The position numbers and the translations under genes were made by a program. Positions 1 to 9,439 of a stretch of 64,000 nucleotides of DNA are shown here, one piece after another (within the stretch, counting starts at the first letter, position 1; the number at the start of each line of letters is the position of its first letter). The notes below the pieces were generated by a model. The model saw nothing but the letters and a program-made list of their open reading frames with translations, made no database searches and was not told where the DNA came from. Source of the stretch: Deltaproteobacteria bacterium (GTDB lineage Bacteria > Myxococcota_A > Polyangia > Polyangiales > Polyangiaceae); the NCBI GenBank assembly GCA_016218915.1, contig JACRCQ010000022.1, positions 62,001 to 126,000 on the forward strand, written 5' to 3'.

Positions 1-333
1 CGTCACCATCGCGTCCGCGCTCGGGTCGAGCCCGCTGATGTTCGATGGGATGCAGGTGTTGTCGTTCCAGGAGTGCCACATCGTGGTCTCGCACGTGCCG
101 TGCTTGCCATCGTCGCAAGGCAGAGACTGATCCGACGGGCACGGCACACCGATGTTGCACACGTTCGGCTCATTGCACTCGCAGGCGAACACCGACGCGA
201 GCCCGGTGGGCTGGCCGGAGTTGCACCCGGGCTTGCTCGGAATCGGAGTGCCGTCCGGCTGCGTGATGGCAGATGCAGACAGCGACAGCGCGCCAACGAA
301 CAGGAAGGAAGCGATGGTCGACCAGGTCTTCAT
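1..333 (-). CDS. Secreted Cys-rich protein, N-terminal part
   Basis: The first 111 codons of a minus-strand gene that runs off the left edge of the window. The ATG at 333 is followed by a classical signal peptide (MKTW, a hydrophobic core, then ALSLSASA with probable signal peptidase I cleavage before ITQPDG near residue 22). The mature part has at least eight cysteines (residues 37, 51, 53, 59, 65, 73, 81 and 94), which suggests a disulfide-stabilised extracellular domain. It has no lipobox. The family is not recognised. Such short Cys-rich exported proteins are common in myxobacteria, but a function cannot be given from this fragment. Confidence 0.7.
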   Translation of the reverse strand, partial: MKTWSTIASFLFVGALSLSASAITQPDGTPIPSKPGCNSGQPTGLASVFACECNEPNVCNIGVPCPSDQSLPCDDGKHGTCETTMWHSWNDNTCIPSNISGLDPSADAMVT

Positions 334-487
334 GCGACGTACCTCACCTCTGAGTGACGCTATCCTAGCACCTCTTATCGAAATGCGCTCGGCCAACAGC
401 GCTGCGGGGCCGCGCGCCGTGGAGAGTCAATAACCGAGCGAAAACAGAGGCGAAAAGTCCGTTGGGGAGGAGCCTGGCCCGGAAGAT

Positions 488-1096
488 TTAATAGGCCTCG
501 AGCGCACTGTCCACCAGCCCCGGCAAGAACTGCATCAGCCTGTCCAGGCTCTCCGGCGTAGGCCCGAGCCCGGCCACCTGCACCACGAGCCCTCCTGCAC
601 GCAGCTCCAGATGCCCTGCGAACTTCCACGACATGAGCAGCTTGCGCAGCGACGGATGCAACGCGGCCGCTGCGTCTTGCGCGTTGATCGCAAAGGTCGA
701 TGCCCAGTCGTCCCACGCGGGATCACCGAGCTTCACGCGCGGAGGAGGCGGGCTCTCGATGAACGCCACGCGGGTGAGGAACGACTCGCCCACCCGGACC
801 GAGACCTTGCGCAAGAGACGCGGGTGGCTCGCAAACGCCAGCAGCGTTCGATCAATCGGCTCGAATCCCTCGTCAGCCAGCCACGGCTCGACGAACGTCA
901 ATGCGCCCCGGCGGTACGTCTTGGTGACCGCGTTGAGGTAGCGCGACGGCGACACCATCGTGTCATACGGCTCCCATGCCTGGAACCAACCCTGGTCAGG
1001 AATTGCCTGCCACGTCAGTCCGTTGCGCGAAGCCCAACGGGAAATCCTCTCGGTGCCTGACGGCAGCGGGGTCGATTTTGGATCAGAGCCGGCCAT
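488..1096 (-). CDS. Hypothetical protein, 202 aa
   Basis: A 202-residue soluble protein with no signal peptide or membrane segment. It begins MAGSDPKSTPLPSG and contains a Trp/Tyr-rich N-terminal half (WQAIPDQGWFQAWEPYD, about residues 29-45) and a leucine-rich C-terminus. It looks like a compact single domain, and no catalytic motif is evident. It stands alone, divergent from the lipoprotein gene at 1156, with about 60 bp between the two starts that could hold promoters for both. Codon use has the GC-rich third position of its neighbours. The family is not recognised. Confidence 0.65.
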   Translation of the reverse strand: MAGSDPKSTPLPSGTERISRWASRNGLTWQAIPDQGWFQAWEPYDTMVSPSRYLNAVTKTYRRGALTFVEPWLADEGFEPIDRTLLAFASHPRLLRKVSVRVGESFLTRVAFIESPPPPRVKLGDPAWDDWASTFAINAQDAAAALHPSLRKLLMSWKFAGHLELRAGGLVVQVAGLGPTPESLDRLMQFLPGLVDSALEAY

Positions 1097-1155
1097 GGCG
1101 CATTGAGCCTAGCACACCGCGTGGTGCTACAATCGTTCCGCAGGAGGAGACAACC

Positions 1156-2337
1156 ATGAGCAACAGGTCGCGCACGCTCGTCGTCGCCATGCTTGCGGCA
1201 ATGACGTTCCCTATCGGATGCGGTGGCTCCAGCGAGGACACGGGCAATCCCGCGGGCACGGCAGGCTCTGCGGGCACGGACGGCGGAACCCTGGACGGCG
1301 AACCCGACGTCTCGGCCGACGTGCCTGCGGACAACGAAGTCCCGGACTCCCCTTCCCCCGAGACCTCGACCGACTCGCAGCCTCCTCCCGATGTGGCTCC
1401 GGACGTTGCGCCCGCCTGCGCGCCTCCGAGCGACTCGTCCAAGGCAGCGCTCTGCGTGGACATCAAGCCTGAGAAGATCACGCCTATCGCGGGCAACGAT
1501 GCGCTGGACGGCATGGGGGTGCTCATCGTGGAGGTCTACGACACGCCGCATCCCTCGCAGGGTGACGGCGGCACCGTGCAGCCCATCGCCCTGGCTGTGC
1601 GACCGGAGCAGGATGCGGGGACCAATCCTCCCCTGACAATGAACCTCTTCGATCCGATCGACACGATCCGGTTCGACAATCTTCCTGCGCAGACGCTGTA
1701 CGTGCGAGCCTACTTCTTCGACAACTTTGCCGCGTTCACAGCTCAGAACGTGGTGCCTGGCACCTGGCTCGGCGGCTATGACCTGAGCGCTGGCATGAAG
1801 GAAGGGCTCGGCTTGTCGCCGGTCGCGTTGGCGGCTGGGGCCGGATTGCAGCACGATCTCCCGTTGACCGCGCTGCGCGCACTGACCATCAACCTGTCGC
1901 TGGTCAACGGCAAGTCACCGCTCGGAGATGGCCAGGGGCCTGCGGGTGCCATCCTGGTCAAGGAGCAGCAGGTTGGCGCCAACATGCCAGCCTTCGGCTC
2001 CGCAGGCGCCCCGTGCGTCGACCTGCTGGCCCCAGGGGGAGCCAAGCTCCGCGGCCTCTTGTACGGCACCGGGCCGTACTATGCCCTTGGCTATGTCGAC
2101 GACTACGGCGCCATGGCTGGAAATGGATTGCCCCCCGGCACGGTCGTGGACGTAACGTTCAATGGCTCGCAGCCGGAGATCCCTGCGAGCGGTCTTGTGA
2201 CCTACGCAGCGGACGCCTATGCGGTCACCAAGGATCTGGAGCTGAACTTCGTGATTCCGTTTACGGGCACCGTCCCGGCTGACACCATGCAATGCGTGTC
2301 GGACGCCGGCCCTGGTCCGGACGCAGCGACGGACTAG
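1156..2337 (+). CDS. Lipoprotein with Asp/Pro-rich linker
   Basis: The predicted protein has 393 residues. The ATG at 1156 is chosen over upstream in-frame starts because the strong ribosome binding site AGGAGGAGA lies just before it and the product then begins with a lipoprotein signal (MSNRSRT, hydrophobic core, FPIGC with acylated Cys22). A low-complexity linker rich in Gly, Asp, Pro and Ser covers about residues 23-95 and probably spans the periplasm or surface layer. The rest (about 100-385) looks like beta-rich domains with GVLIVEVYD and NLPAQTLYVRAYFF strands and few cysteines. No enzyme motif is seen. It converges on the M50 protease gene with 16 bp between the stops. Confidence 0.72.
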   Translation: MSNRSRTLVVAMLAAMTFPIGCGGSSEDTGNPAGTAGSAGTDGGTLDGEPDVSADVPADNEVPDSPSPETSTDSQPPPDVAPDVAPACAPPSDSSKAALCVDIKPEKITPIAGNDALDGMGVLIVEVYDTPHPSQGDGGTVQPIALAVRPEQDAGTNPPLTMNLFDPIDTIRFDNLPAQTLYVRAYFFDNFAAFTAQNVVPGTWLGGYDLSAGMKEGLGLSPVALAAGAGLQHDLPLTALRALTINLSLVNGKSPLGDGQGPAGAILVKEQQVGANMPAFGSAGAPCVDLLAPGGAKLRGLLYGTGPYYALGYVDDYGAMAGNGLPPGTVVDVTFNGSQPEIPASGLVTYAADAYAVTKDLELNFVIPFTGTVPADTMQCVSDAGPGPDAATD

Positions 2338-2353
2338 GGCGGAGCTTCATCTC

Positions 2354-3472
2354 TCACTCGCCGGCGCTTCGCGCCTGCGCCCTGGCCTCTGCCGCGCGCT
2401 CCGTCTCACCCGTCTTTTCGAGCGCGTCCGCGAGCAGCTCCCACGCGTGCTTGCCCGCTCCTTGTCGAGCCGCGGTCTCGAGGTGTGCAACGGCCTCTGG
2501 AGCACGCCCCGCAGCCAGCAGACACGCGCCCACCAGCGTTTCGTCGACCTGGTTGGGAGGAACCGGCTTGATGGCAGCGAGCGCCTCCTGTGGCCTGCCA
2601 AGCTCGAGCAGCGCGATCGCCAGCACGTGCGTTGCCCCGTATCGCAGCCCGGCGTTCTTCGCTCCTTCGGCAATCGGCCGCGCGAGACGCGAGGCTTCCT
2701 CGTAGTCCCCAGCCTCCAGAGCCGCGGTTGCCAGCTTGATGTTCTCCTCGTGCCCTGCCATGCGGTCAGCTCTGCGGCTGATCGAATCGATCAGCTGCCG
2801 CACCGCGCTCATGGAGAACAGCGCGAACAGCATCGCTGCCCAGACCAGGCCGCTGAGGTAGGCGGCCACAGCCACCAGCGGCCCCACCACGACCGACACG
2901 TACAGCGCCCGGATGTACCCCTCTTCCTCGCTTCCAAGCACCATGCGCGCAACATTGCCGCCGTCGAGAGGGATCACGGGGAACAGGTTCACCGCTCCCC
3001 ACCCGAGGTTGATCCACAGAAGGTCCTTGACCGCACGTGCCACGGGCGGAGCGTTCTCCGAGCCGAGCACAGCGAAGACTTCCCTCGCCCGCTCCGGCCA
3101 GGGTGCACCCGCATGGGTCAATGCAAACATCGCCCCCACGAACACGACCCCGCCGAAGATGAAACCCGCGATGGGACCCGCAAGGCTGATCATCACGTGC
3201 GCCCCGCGGCTGATGCTGTCCGGCGTCTTCGGGAAGGTAAGCCCTCCCATCGCGTAGAGCAGTACCTCCGGCTTGCCCCCATAGGCACGCGCCGCGATCG
3301 CGTGGCCGAGCTCATGGCAAAGCACAGCCACAAACACGCATCCCACCCAGGACAGCACGTCTGCAACGCCGCGACCGGTCCAGCCGAGCACCGCGCTCAG
3401 GAGCCAGAAGCCAGGCTCAACACGGATCGGAATGCTCCCGACCCGGAACTTGAGTACCAGCCCGCTCAACAT
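2354..3472 (-). CDS. M50 site-2-protease-type membrane zinc metalloprotease
   Basis: A 372-residue multi-spanning protein with the intramembrane metalloprotease signature HELGH (residues 53-57) in an N-terminal transmembrane helix and the second zinc-ligand motif NLFPVIPLDGG (162-172, Asp170) in a later helix. The family cleaves substrates within the membrane, often releasing transcription factors or processing signal peptides. After about residue 240 comes a soluble helical region (EENIKLATAALEAGDYEEAS and similar pairs) that looks like TPR repeats, so this is a rhomboid-sized S2P core with a cytosolic TPR tail rather than a PDZ-bearing RseP. A good ribosome binding site (AAAGGAAGGG) precedes the ATG. 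The substrate is unknown. It lies 71 bp downstream of the carboxylase gene on the same strand. Confidence 0.85.
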   Translation of the reverse strand: MLSGLVLKFRVGSIPIRVEPGFWLLSAVLGWTGRGVADVLSWVGCVFVAVLCHELGHAIAARAYGGKPEVLLYAMGGLTFPKTPDSISRGAHVMISLAGPIAGFIFGGVVFVGAMFALTHAGAPWPERAREVFAVLGSENAPPVARAVKDLLWINLGWGAVNLFPVIPLDGGNVARMVLGSEEEGYIRALYVSVVVGPLVAVAAYLSGLVWAAMLFALFSMSAVRQLIDSISRRADRMAGHEENIKLATAALEAGDYEEASRLARPIAEGAKNAGLRYGATHVLAIALLELGRPQEALAAIKPVPPNQVDETLVGACLLAAGRAPEAVAHLETAARQGAGKHAWELLADALEKTGETERAAEARAQARSAGE

Positions 3473-3543
3473 CCCTTCCTTTTCCGCATGGGCGGCGGTC
3501 TACCACGATCCGCCTGGACGCGCCCGGACGATGCAGGCAGCGG

Positions 3544-6500
3544 TCAACCTGCCATGACGACCGGCTTGCGATGGCTCGCAGGCGATTCAGAAGCCAGCAC
3601 CTTGGCGATCCCGGTCTCCACAGCGGAAACCAGCCAGGAGCGCAGCTGCCGGGCGGGGATGATGTCGTGCAGCGACCCGACCTGCTTTGCGCGCTGCACG
3701 CTGTGGATCCCGTCGAAGTACTCGGCGACTTCGCCCTGCTTCTCGGAGTAGACGGTCTTGTAGACGTCGTCGAAACGAGCCGCCATTCTCGGACGCTCCT
3801 GCTCCGTGGCTTTCTTGAGCGCTGCCTGGGCTTCTTTCACCCGAGGATCCGCCATGGTTCGGGTCTTGACCTCCGCAGGGAAGACCACGGCTGCCGCAGG
3901 TGCCCCGCCGATGACCGATGCGTGCGACCCCTCCAAGGCAGCCACCTGCAGATTCTCGTTCAACGTGCAGGAGAACACGACGTACGCCCCGCCGTGGTAC
4001 CGGGACACCACGCAGAACACCATGGGCCCGTCGAAGTTCACCACGGCACGGCCGATCTCTGCGCCATACTCCAGCTGAAGCTTGCGCATCGATTCGGGCG
4101 ATCCATCGAATCCGGAGAGATTCGCCAGCACCACGACCGGTCTGTTGCCGCTCGCCGCATTGATAGCCCTCGCGACCTTCTTCGACGATTGCGGAAAGAG
4201 CGTGCCCCCGGTCCAGGTCTCCGGTCCGTCCCCGGACACGAAGCCGAACCTCGAAAGAGGCCTGGACTCGATTCCGATCAGGCACACAGGCATCCCGCCG
4301 AGGTGCGCGTCCCACACGACCGCAGTCTCTGCGTTGCGCCAGGCAAGCCAGCGCTCGAACGGCTCGTGGTCCTGATCCACCGTGGCCCGCATGACCGAGC
4401 GGATGTCGAACGGCTTCTTTCTCCCTGGATTCTTCTCGATCGAGAACACGTCGCCCACGGTATCGAACCCGGTGCCATTCACGCTCCGGTGCGGCGCGCC
4501 GCACACGTCGCGGTCCACGGTGTCGTAGGTCTTGGCCCGCCGTGGGAATCGCTCTCCCGGCGCCACGTAGGTGTGGTCGTAGTGGCGCAGCAGGATGTGG
4601 CACGCCTCTGCGATGTCGCGCGCCACGTACTGCGCTTGTCCGTTGACGCCCATGATCCTGTCGAATCCACCGATGCCCTGGTTGGTGTCTGCGGACACTC
4701 CGCCCGAGTAGTCGAGCGCTCGCTTGCCGGTGAGCACCATCGACCCCTGCGGGGTCATGATCAAGATGCCCCGCGTGTGCATGAGCATGGTGGCTTCTGC
4801 GTTCCAGTACGATTGCCCGCCCACGCTGATGCCGGCCACGATCACGTTCACCTCGCCGCCGCACTGCGTGAACTCGATCAGCCTTCGCAATACCCGGGCT
4901 ACCCAGTCGAGCCCTTCGGTGCCCACATCCATGGCGATCTTCGCGCCCGAGGAGACCGGGAACCAGTCGATCGGCACGCGCATCTGCTCTGCGAGATCGA
5001 TGGCCCTGACGATCCGATCGCACTCCGGCTCGGCGAGCGCGCCCATCTCCCGGCTCGGATCGCCGAGCAGCATCACGCGCGTCATGCCTTCAGGGTGCTT
5101 GGTGGTGATGTTGCGAATCACGCCGACCACGATGTTCGCTTTGTTCTCGCCGGGAGGGCGTCGCACCGGCACCAGGTTGCCCTGATCGTCGAGGTCGTGC
5201 TCCACAAAGTCGCCCACGGGAAACTCCGCCTGATCGATGTCCCGGGTCGGAGTCAGCATACGGATGATCTCGTAGGGGTAGACCATCTGCAGCCGCCGCA
5301 TCTGCACGACCCGCTGGCCGTAGGCGGTCAGCGGCCGAATCGGCTGATCCGAGAGCGTATCGAACTGCAGGCGAAGGCCGGTGCCCGCACGGTTCGACAG
5401 GTGCAGCACGCGGTCGACCATCGCCCCGGAGGCGTCGCGCACGCGCATGCGCGCAACGGTCTTCTCGAGCCCCAGGTTCTTCGTTGGGGGCGCGAGCCGC
5501 TTGGCGATGCGCATCATCTCCTCGGGGTTCACCTCGAGAGTGGGCCACATGTACAGCAGCACGCGGTTCCAGTGCAGCCGATCCCTCGCAGACCGCTTGG
5601 CCTGGAACTCCCGGATCCCTGCCAGGGCCGCGAGGAACATGTGCTCCAGGTGAGGCAGCTGCACCACCTCACCCGCCTCGTTGCGCATCGGCGTCAGGTC
5701 CCTGACGTCCACGAACGAGAACAATCGCTCGTCTTTCGGGTTGTCCTTGGCCACCGCGCGGAACAGGTAGATGTCTTCCTCTGCCGAGACTTGCTCGATG
5801 TTGAAGTTCTCCAGGCGCCACAGCTCGAGGCGCTGCGCCACCATGGGATGGATGTCCCGGTGCGCCCGATGCTCCTCGTACCCCTGCTCCGTGGGCAGCC
5901 AGGTGAAGTAGCGGACCTTGCCGGAAACCGAGCTGGCCACAGCCACGCAGACGTGGTGCACCGGCCGGAAGAACCGGGCGAACTGCAGTGCGTGCGCGAT
6001 CTTCGCGCAAGCCGCCTCGGGATCGATGTCCGCCTCGTCGATCTCGGCGTAGACATCGAGCGCAACCTCGTTGGGACGGTTGTAGCGGGCCAGCACCGGG
6101 CCAGCCGCTGCGAGCGCGGACGCGAGCTCGTCGAACCTCGCCTGCGTTGCCACGACCTGGCCGCTCACCTTGCCGTACTCGTAGAATGCCGTGATCACGC
6201 TGTGCCCGCCGCTCTCCTCGATCTCGAGATGATCGAGCGTCGTGATCCGGTAGTGCCGCCGCAGCAACGCCTCCACGCAGGCGCGTCGACGCACCAGGTC
6301 CGGGCTGCCGAGCTCCTTCGAAAACATGCCGATGACCGGGTGCGGGCACTGCACCACAACGTCCATGTCCGCGCGACGGGTGGGCCCTGTGTCGCTCGCC
6401 ATCAGGCGGGCGAGCGGCTCGCGCACGTTGCGGTAGCTCTCCTGACGTGCAGCCTCGAAGACCGGCCGATCGTACACGCGATAGCGCAGCTCCCGGGCCA

Positions 6501-9126
6501 GGTCGTTCACCGAGAGGAATCGGTTGTGCGTCGCGTCGATCACCTCGTCGAGCAGGTCTCGCCCCTCCGGGCGCACCCGGCTGTCGATTTCTTCGACGTG
6601 ACGGAGCCTGCGCTCGAGGATCCCGAAGATCTGCGCAGCGCTTTCATCCACGCGCCTGTAGGACTTGTGCACGAACACCAGCGCTTCCTCCAGCGCTGGC
6701 GTGGGCTGCAGCGAGGTCACCCCGTAGTGGCGGAGCACCTGCAGCAGCTTGTCCACAAACGGCTCAGGGAGCCCCTTGCCCTCGCTGCGAATGGAGCGGA
6801 GGTAGTCATGAAGGCTCTCCTCCGGGCTGATCGGCTGCTCGAAGGCCCCGGTCGGCTCCTGGCGATGCAACGCGACGATATCCGCGAAGATCTGCAGGAC
6901 CTGGTCTTCCCGGCGCCACAGCGACGCATCGTCGGCCGCAAGCGCTGCGCACGCTGTCGCGCGCATCCCCGCAATGGCTTTCGCCTCCCTAGCGTCGATG
7001 TCATAGCCGAGCACCATCCGCTCCAGCTCATCCATCACCGGTCCGCACCCGACCGGCTCCTGCTGCGCGCACGCAGCGGTATTCCGGAAGCCGACCTTGT
7101 CCCCTGCTGGAGCCTGCTCGCCCTCGGCATCGAGCTCGAGGAGCACGAGCGGCGCGCCCGCATTGACCTGCACGTTCGGGCGAACGAGCACCTCGCGGAC
7201 GCGTCCTGCGCAAGGCGCGACCACGGCCATCTCCATCTTCATCGCCTCGAGCACCACGAGGCGGTCCCCTGCCTCCACCGAATCACCCGGCTGCGTGTGG
7301 ATCCCCAGCACCACCGCAGGAGCCGGAGCCCGGACCACGCCCCCCTCGTCACTCGAAATCCGATGGGCGACGCCATCGACCTCCACCAGGTGGTGCGGGC
7401 CGTCGACCACCGACACCACGCGGTGCCGATGCCCGCAGCACGTCAGCCAGCTCTCGAACTTTCCCTTGCGATCCACGCACACGTCGATGCGCGTTCCCTC
7501 GGCGTAGACTCGGTAGTCGCGCGGGCCGAGGCGACGCACGTCGAGCTTGTAGCTCTGCCCCTCGTATCGCAGCTCAGCCGTGCGACCGACCTCGGAACGG
7601 ACCGTAGGACGCCCTCGCGCTGCGCTGGCGTAGAAGTTCGTCTGCTCCAAGGCATACTCGCGATCGTAGACCTCCAGCGCTGCCTGGATGAGCGCCGCGT
7701 CCGCCTGCGGCTTGGTGCCTGCGCCTCGCTGCGCCCACGTCCGGTCGAGCCAGCCAATGTCGAGCGCGCCTGACACCACGTCCGGGTGCGACAGCAGCTC
7801 GAGCAGGAATGCCTTGTTGCTGGTGCCGCCGCGGATCACCACCACGCTCTCCTGCAACGCCCGCCTCAGCCTTCCCATCGCTTCTTCGCGGGTTGTTCCA
7901 TACGCGATGAACTTGGCGATCATCGAGTCGAACTCGGGCGCGACCTGGTCTCCCTGACGCACGCCCGTGTCCACGCGCAACCCTGGCCCGGTCGGAAGGC
8001 GAAACACTTCCACCAACCCCGGCGACGGCGAGAACTGGTTGTCCGCGTCCTCTGCGTTGAGTCGCACTTCGATGGCGTGGCCGCGCGTCACCGGCGCCTC
8101 GCCCTCGAGACGCCCTCCGCTCGCAACGTGGATCTGCAGCTTGACCAGGTCGACTCCGGTCGTCGCTTCGGTCACCGGGTGCTCCACCTGCAGCCGGGTG
8201 TTCATCTCCATGAAGTAGAACGCGCGCTCCTCGGGCTTGAAGAGGAACTCCACGGTGCCGGCATTGCGGTAGCCCGCGAGCTGCGCGAGCCGCACGGCTG
8301 CGCTCCGCACCTGCGCGTCGAGCGCTGCATCGAGCGCAGCGCTCGGCGCTTCCTCCAACACCTTCTGGTTGCGACGCTGCACCGTGCAGTCGCGCACGCC
8401 CACAGCCCACACGGCACCATGAGCGTCGGCCATGACCTGCACTTCCACGTGACGCGCCCCAACGATCGCCTTCTCGAGGAACACCGTGGCGCTACCGAAG
8501 AACTTCAGCGCCTCGCTCCGGGCGCTGTCGAATGCGCTGTCCAGGTCCTCCATGCGTTGGATCCTGCGGACACCCCTGCCTCCGCCGCCGGCCGTGGCCT
8601 TGAGCATCAAGGGGAATCCCAGACGAGCCGCGTGGATCCGCGCTTCCTCGAGCGTGTCGACCGGCCCTCCGCTCCAGGGCGACACCGGAACGTCAGCCTG
8701 CTCAGCGAGGAGCTTGGAGGAGATCTTGTCCCCCATCCGACGCATCACGTCGCCGTCGGGCCCGATGAACACGATGCCCAGCCTGTGGCAGAGGTCTGCA
8801 AACTCCGCGTGCTCTGCGACGAAACCCCAGCCAACCCAGACTGCATCCGCTTTGCTCGCCACCAGCGCACGCGCCAGCGCCTGGTAGTCGAGGTACGTGC
8901 TCTTGCGTTGCCCGTCGCGATCGTCGATGAACGTGGCCGCGCCAAGGCAAACCGCCGAGTCTGCCTCCCGAACGTACAAGCTGTGCCGGTCCGGCTCCGT
9001 GTACAGCGCGATCGTCTCCACGCTCGTGTGCAGCTCTTCGTTGAGCTCGCGCACCGCGTGCAGCAAACGCATGGCAGGCTCGCCTCGATTGACGATCGCG
9101 ATTCGGCGGAACTTCACATCCATCAT
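3544..9126 (-). CDS. Giant single-chain biotin-dependent acyl-CoA carboxylase
   Basis: An 1860-residue protein carrying all parts of an acetyl/acyl-CoA carboxylase in one chain. Residues 1-460 are the biotin carboxylase (NRGEPAMR start, Gly-rich ATP loop GGGGRG at 180-185, EMNTRLQVEHPVTE at 307-320). About 590-665 is the biotin carrier domain with EAMKMEM, Lys630 being the biotinylation site. About 670-1250 is a central region with no motif seen. The N-terminal carboxyltransferase half follows (VSSGAKIAMDVG, GGQSYWNAEATM, MTPQGSMVLTG), then the C-terminal half (AHLGGMPVCLIGIESR, LANLSGFDGSPESM, GGAYVV). The order BC-BCCP-central-CT matches eukaryotic ACC and differs from split bacterial AccABCD. 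The usual role is to carboxylate acetyl-CoA or another acyl-CoA; the substrate cannot be told from the sequence. Gene and frame are certain. Confidence 0.93.
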   Translation of the reverse strand: MMDVKFRRIAIVNRGEPAMRLLHAVRELNEELHTSVETIALYTEPDRHSLYVREADSAVCLGAATFIDDRDGQRKSTYLDYQALARALVASKADAVWVGWGFVAEHAEFADLCHRLGIVFIGPDGDVMRRMGDKISSKLLAEQADVPVSPWSGGPVDTLEEARIHAARLGFPLMLKATAGGGGRGVRRIQRMEDLDSAFDSARSEALKFFGSATVFLEKAIVGARHVEVQVMADAHGAVWAVGVRDCTVQRRNQKVLEEAPSAALDAALDAQVRSAAVRLAQLAGYRNAGTVEFLFKPEERAFYFMEMNTRLQVEHPVTEATTGVDLVKLQIHVASGGRLEGEAPVTRGHAIEVRLNAEDADNQFSPSPGLVEVFRLPTGPGLRVDTGVRQGDQVAPEFDSMIAKFIAYGTTREEAMGRLRRALQESVVVIRGGTSNKAFLLELLSHPDVVSGALDIGWLDRTWAQRGAGTKPQADAALIQAALEVYDREYALEQTNFYASAARGRPTVRSEVGRTAELRYEGQSYKLDVRRLGPRDYRVYAEGTRIDVCVDRKGKFESWLTCCGHRHRVVSVVDGPHHLVEVDGVAHRISSDEGGVVRAPAPAVVLGIHTQPGDSVEAGDRLVVLEAMKMEMAVVAPCAGRVREVLVRPNVQVNAGAPLVLLELDAEGEQAPAGDKVGFRNTAACAQQEPVGCGPVMDELERMVLGYDIDAREAKAIAGMRATACAALAADDASLWRREDQVLQIFADIVALHRQEPTGAFEQPISPEESLHDYLRSIRSEGKGLPEPFVDKLLQVLRHYGVTSLQPTPALEEALVFVHKSYRRVDESAAQIFGILERRLRHVEEIDSRVRPEGRDLLDEVIDATHNRFLSVNDLARELRYRVYDRPVFEAARQESYRNVREPLARLMASDTGPTRRADMDVVVQCPHPVIGMFSKELGSPDLVRRRACVEALLRRHYRITTLDHLEIEESGGHSVITAFYEYGKVSGQVVATQARFDELASALAAAGPVLARYNRPNEVALDVYAEIDEADIDPEAACAKIAHALQFARFFRPVHHVCVAVASSVSGKVRYFTWLPTEQGYEEHRAHRDIHPMVAQRLELWRLENFNIEQVSAEEDIYLFRAVAKDNPKDERLFSFVDVRDLTPMRNEAGEVVQLPHLEHMFLAALAGIREFQAKRSARDRLHWNRVLLYMWPTLEVNPEEMMRIAKRLAPPTKNLGLEKTVARMRVRDASGAMVDRVLHLSNRAGTGLRLQFDTLSDQPIRPLTAYGQRVVQMRRLQMVYPYEIIRMLTPTRDIDQAEFPVGDFVEHDLDDQGNLVPVRRPPGENKANIVVGVIRNITTKHPEGMTRVMLLGDPSREMGALAEPECDRIVRAIDLAEQMRVPIDWFPVSSGAKIAMDVGTEGLDWVARVLRRLIEFTQCGGEVNVIVAGISVGGQSYWNAEATMLMHTRGILIMTPQGSMVLTGKRALDYSGGVSADTNQGIGGFDRIMGVNGQAQYVARDIAEACHILLRHYDHTYVAPGERFPRRAKTYDTVDRDVCGAPHRSVNGTGFDTVGDVFSIEKNPGRKKPFDIRSVMRATVDQDHEPFERWLAWRNAETAVVWDAHLGGMPVCLIGIESRPLSRFGFVSGDGPETWTGGTLFPQSSKKVARAINAASGNRPVVVLANLSGFDGSPESMRKLQLEYGAEIGRAVVNFDGPMVFCVVSRYHGGAYVVFSCTLNENLQVAALEGSHASVIGGAPAAAVVFPAEVKTRTMADPRVKEAQAALKKATEQERPRMAARFDDVYKTVYSEKQGEVAEYFDGIHSVQRAKQVGSLHDIIPARQLRSWLVSAVETGIAKVLASESPASHRKPVVMAG

Positions 9127-9439
9127 CCATCCAACCCCTCCCGATCCCTCGGGCTGTCGTGCGGACCCTTGCCTCCGCGGTGCCCGCCGAAGACAAGTAT
9201 CGTTCCAGTCCGATGAGACAGACCGTGCAGGCGTCTCGCATCGTTCTTCGACGCACGGCGTTGCTCACAACGCAGAGCGTTGGTCCTTGTTTCATAGGCA
9301 GAACGAGAGTTCGTGCTGAGCAGATATCCTGGGGCGATTGCCTTCGCCGGAGTGCGGCAATGGGCTGGCTGCGTAGGGTGCGGCGCGATCCGAGCAGCGA
9401 ACCGTGCAACAACCTACGCGCCGCACGGCTTGGGAGGCG
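9127..9439. other. Intergenic region upstream of the carboxylase
   Basis: This 313-bp stretch between the carboxylase start and the stop of the next minus-strand gene holds no convincing ORF. It must contain the carboxylase promoter and 5' leader. A purine-rich GGGAGGGG lies just before the carboxylase ATG. No clear -10/-35 pair, terminator or riboswitch fold was recognised. Confidence 0.4.

Noticed and set aside
1-296. Alternative frame of the first gene
   Set aside because: The frame starting at 333 has a clear signal peptide and regular cysteines; the other frames are Arg-rich shadows.
3571-7773. Long open frame on the plus strand opposite the carboxylase
   Set aside because: It is a GC-rich antisense shadow of the carboxylase, which has complete catalytic motifs in its own frame.
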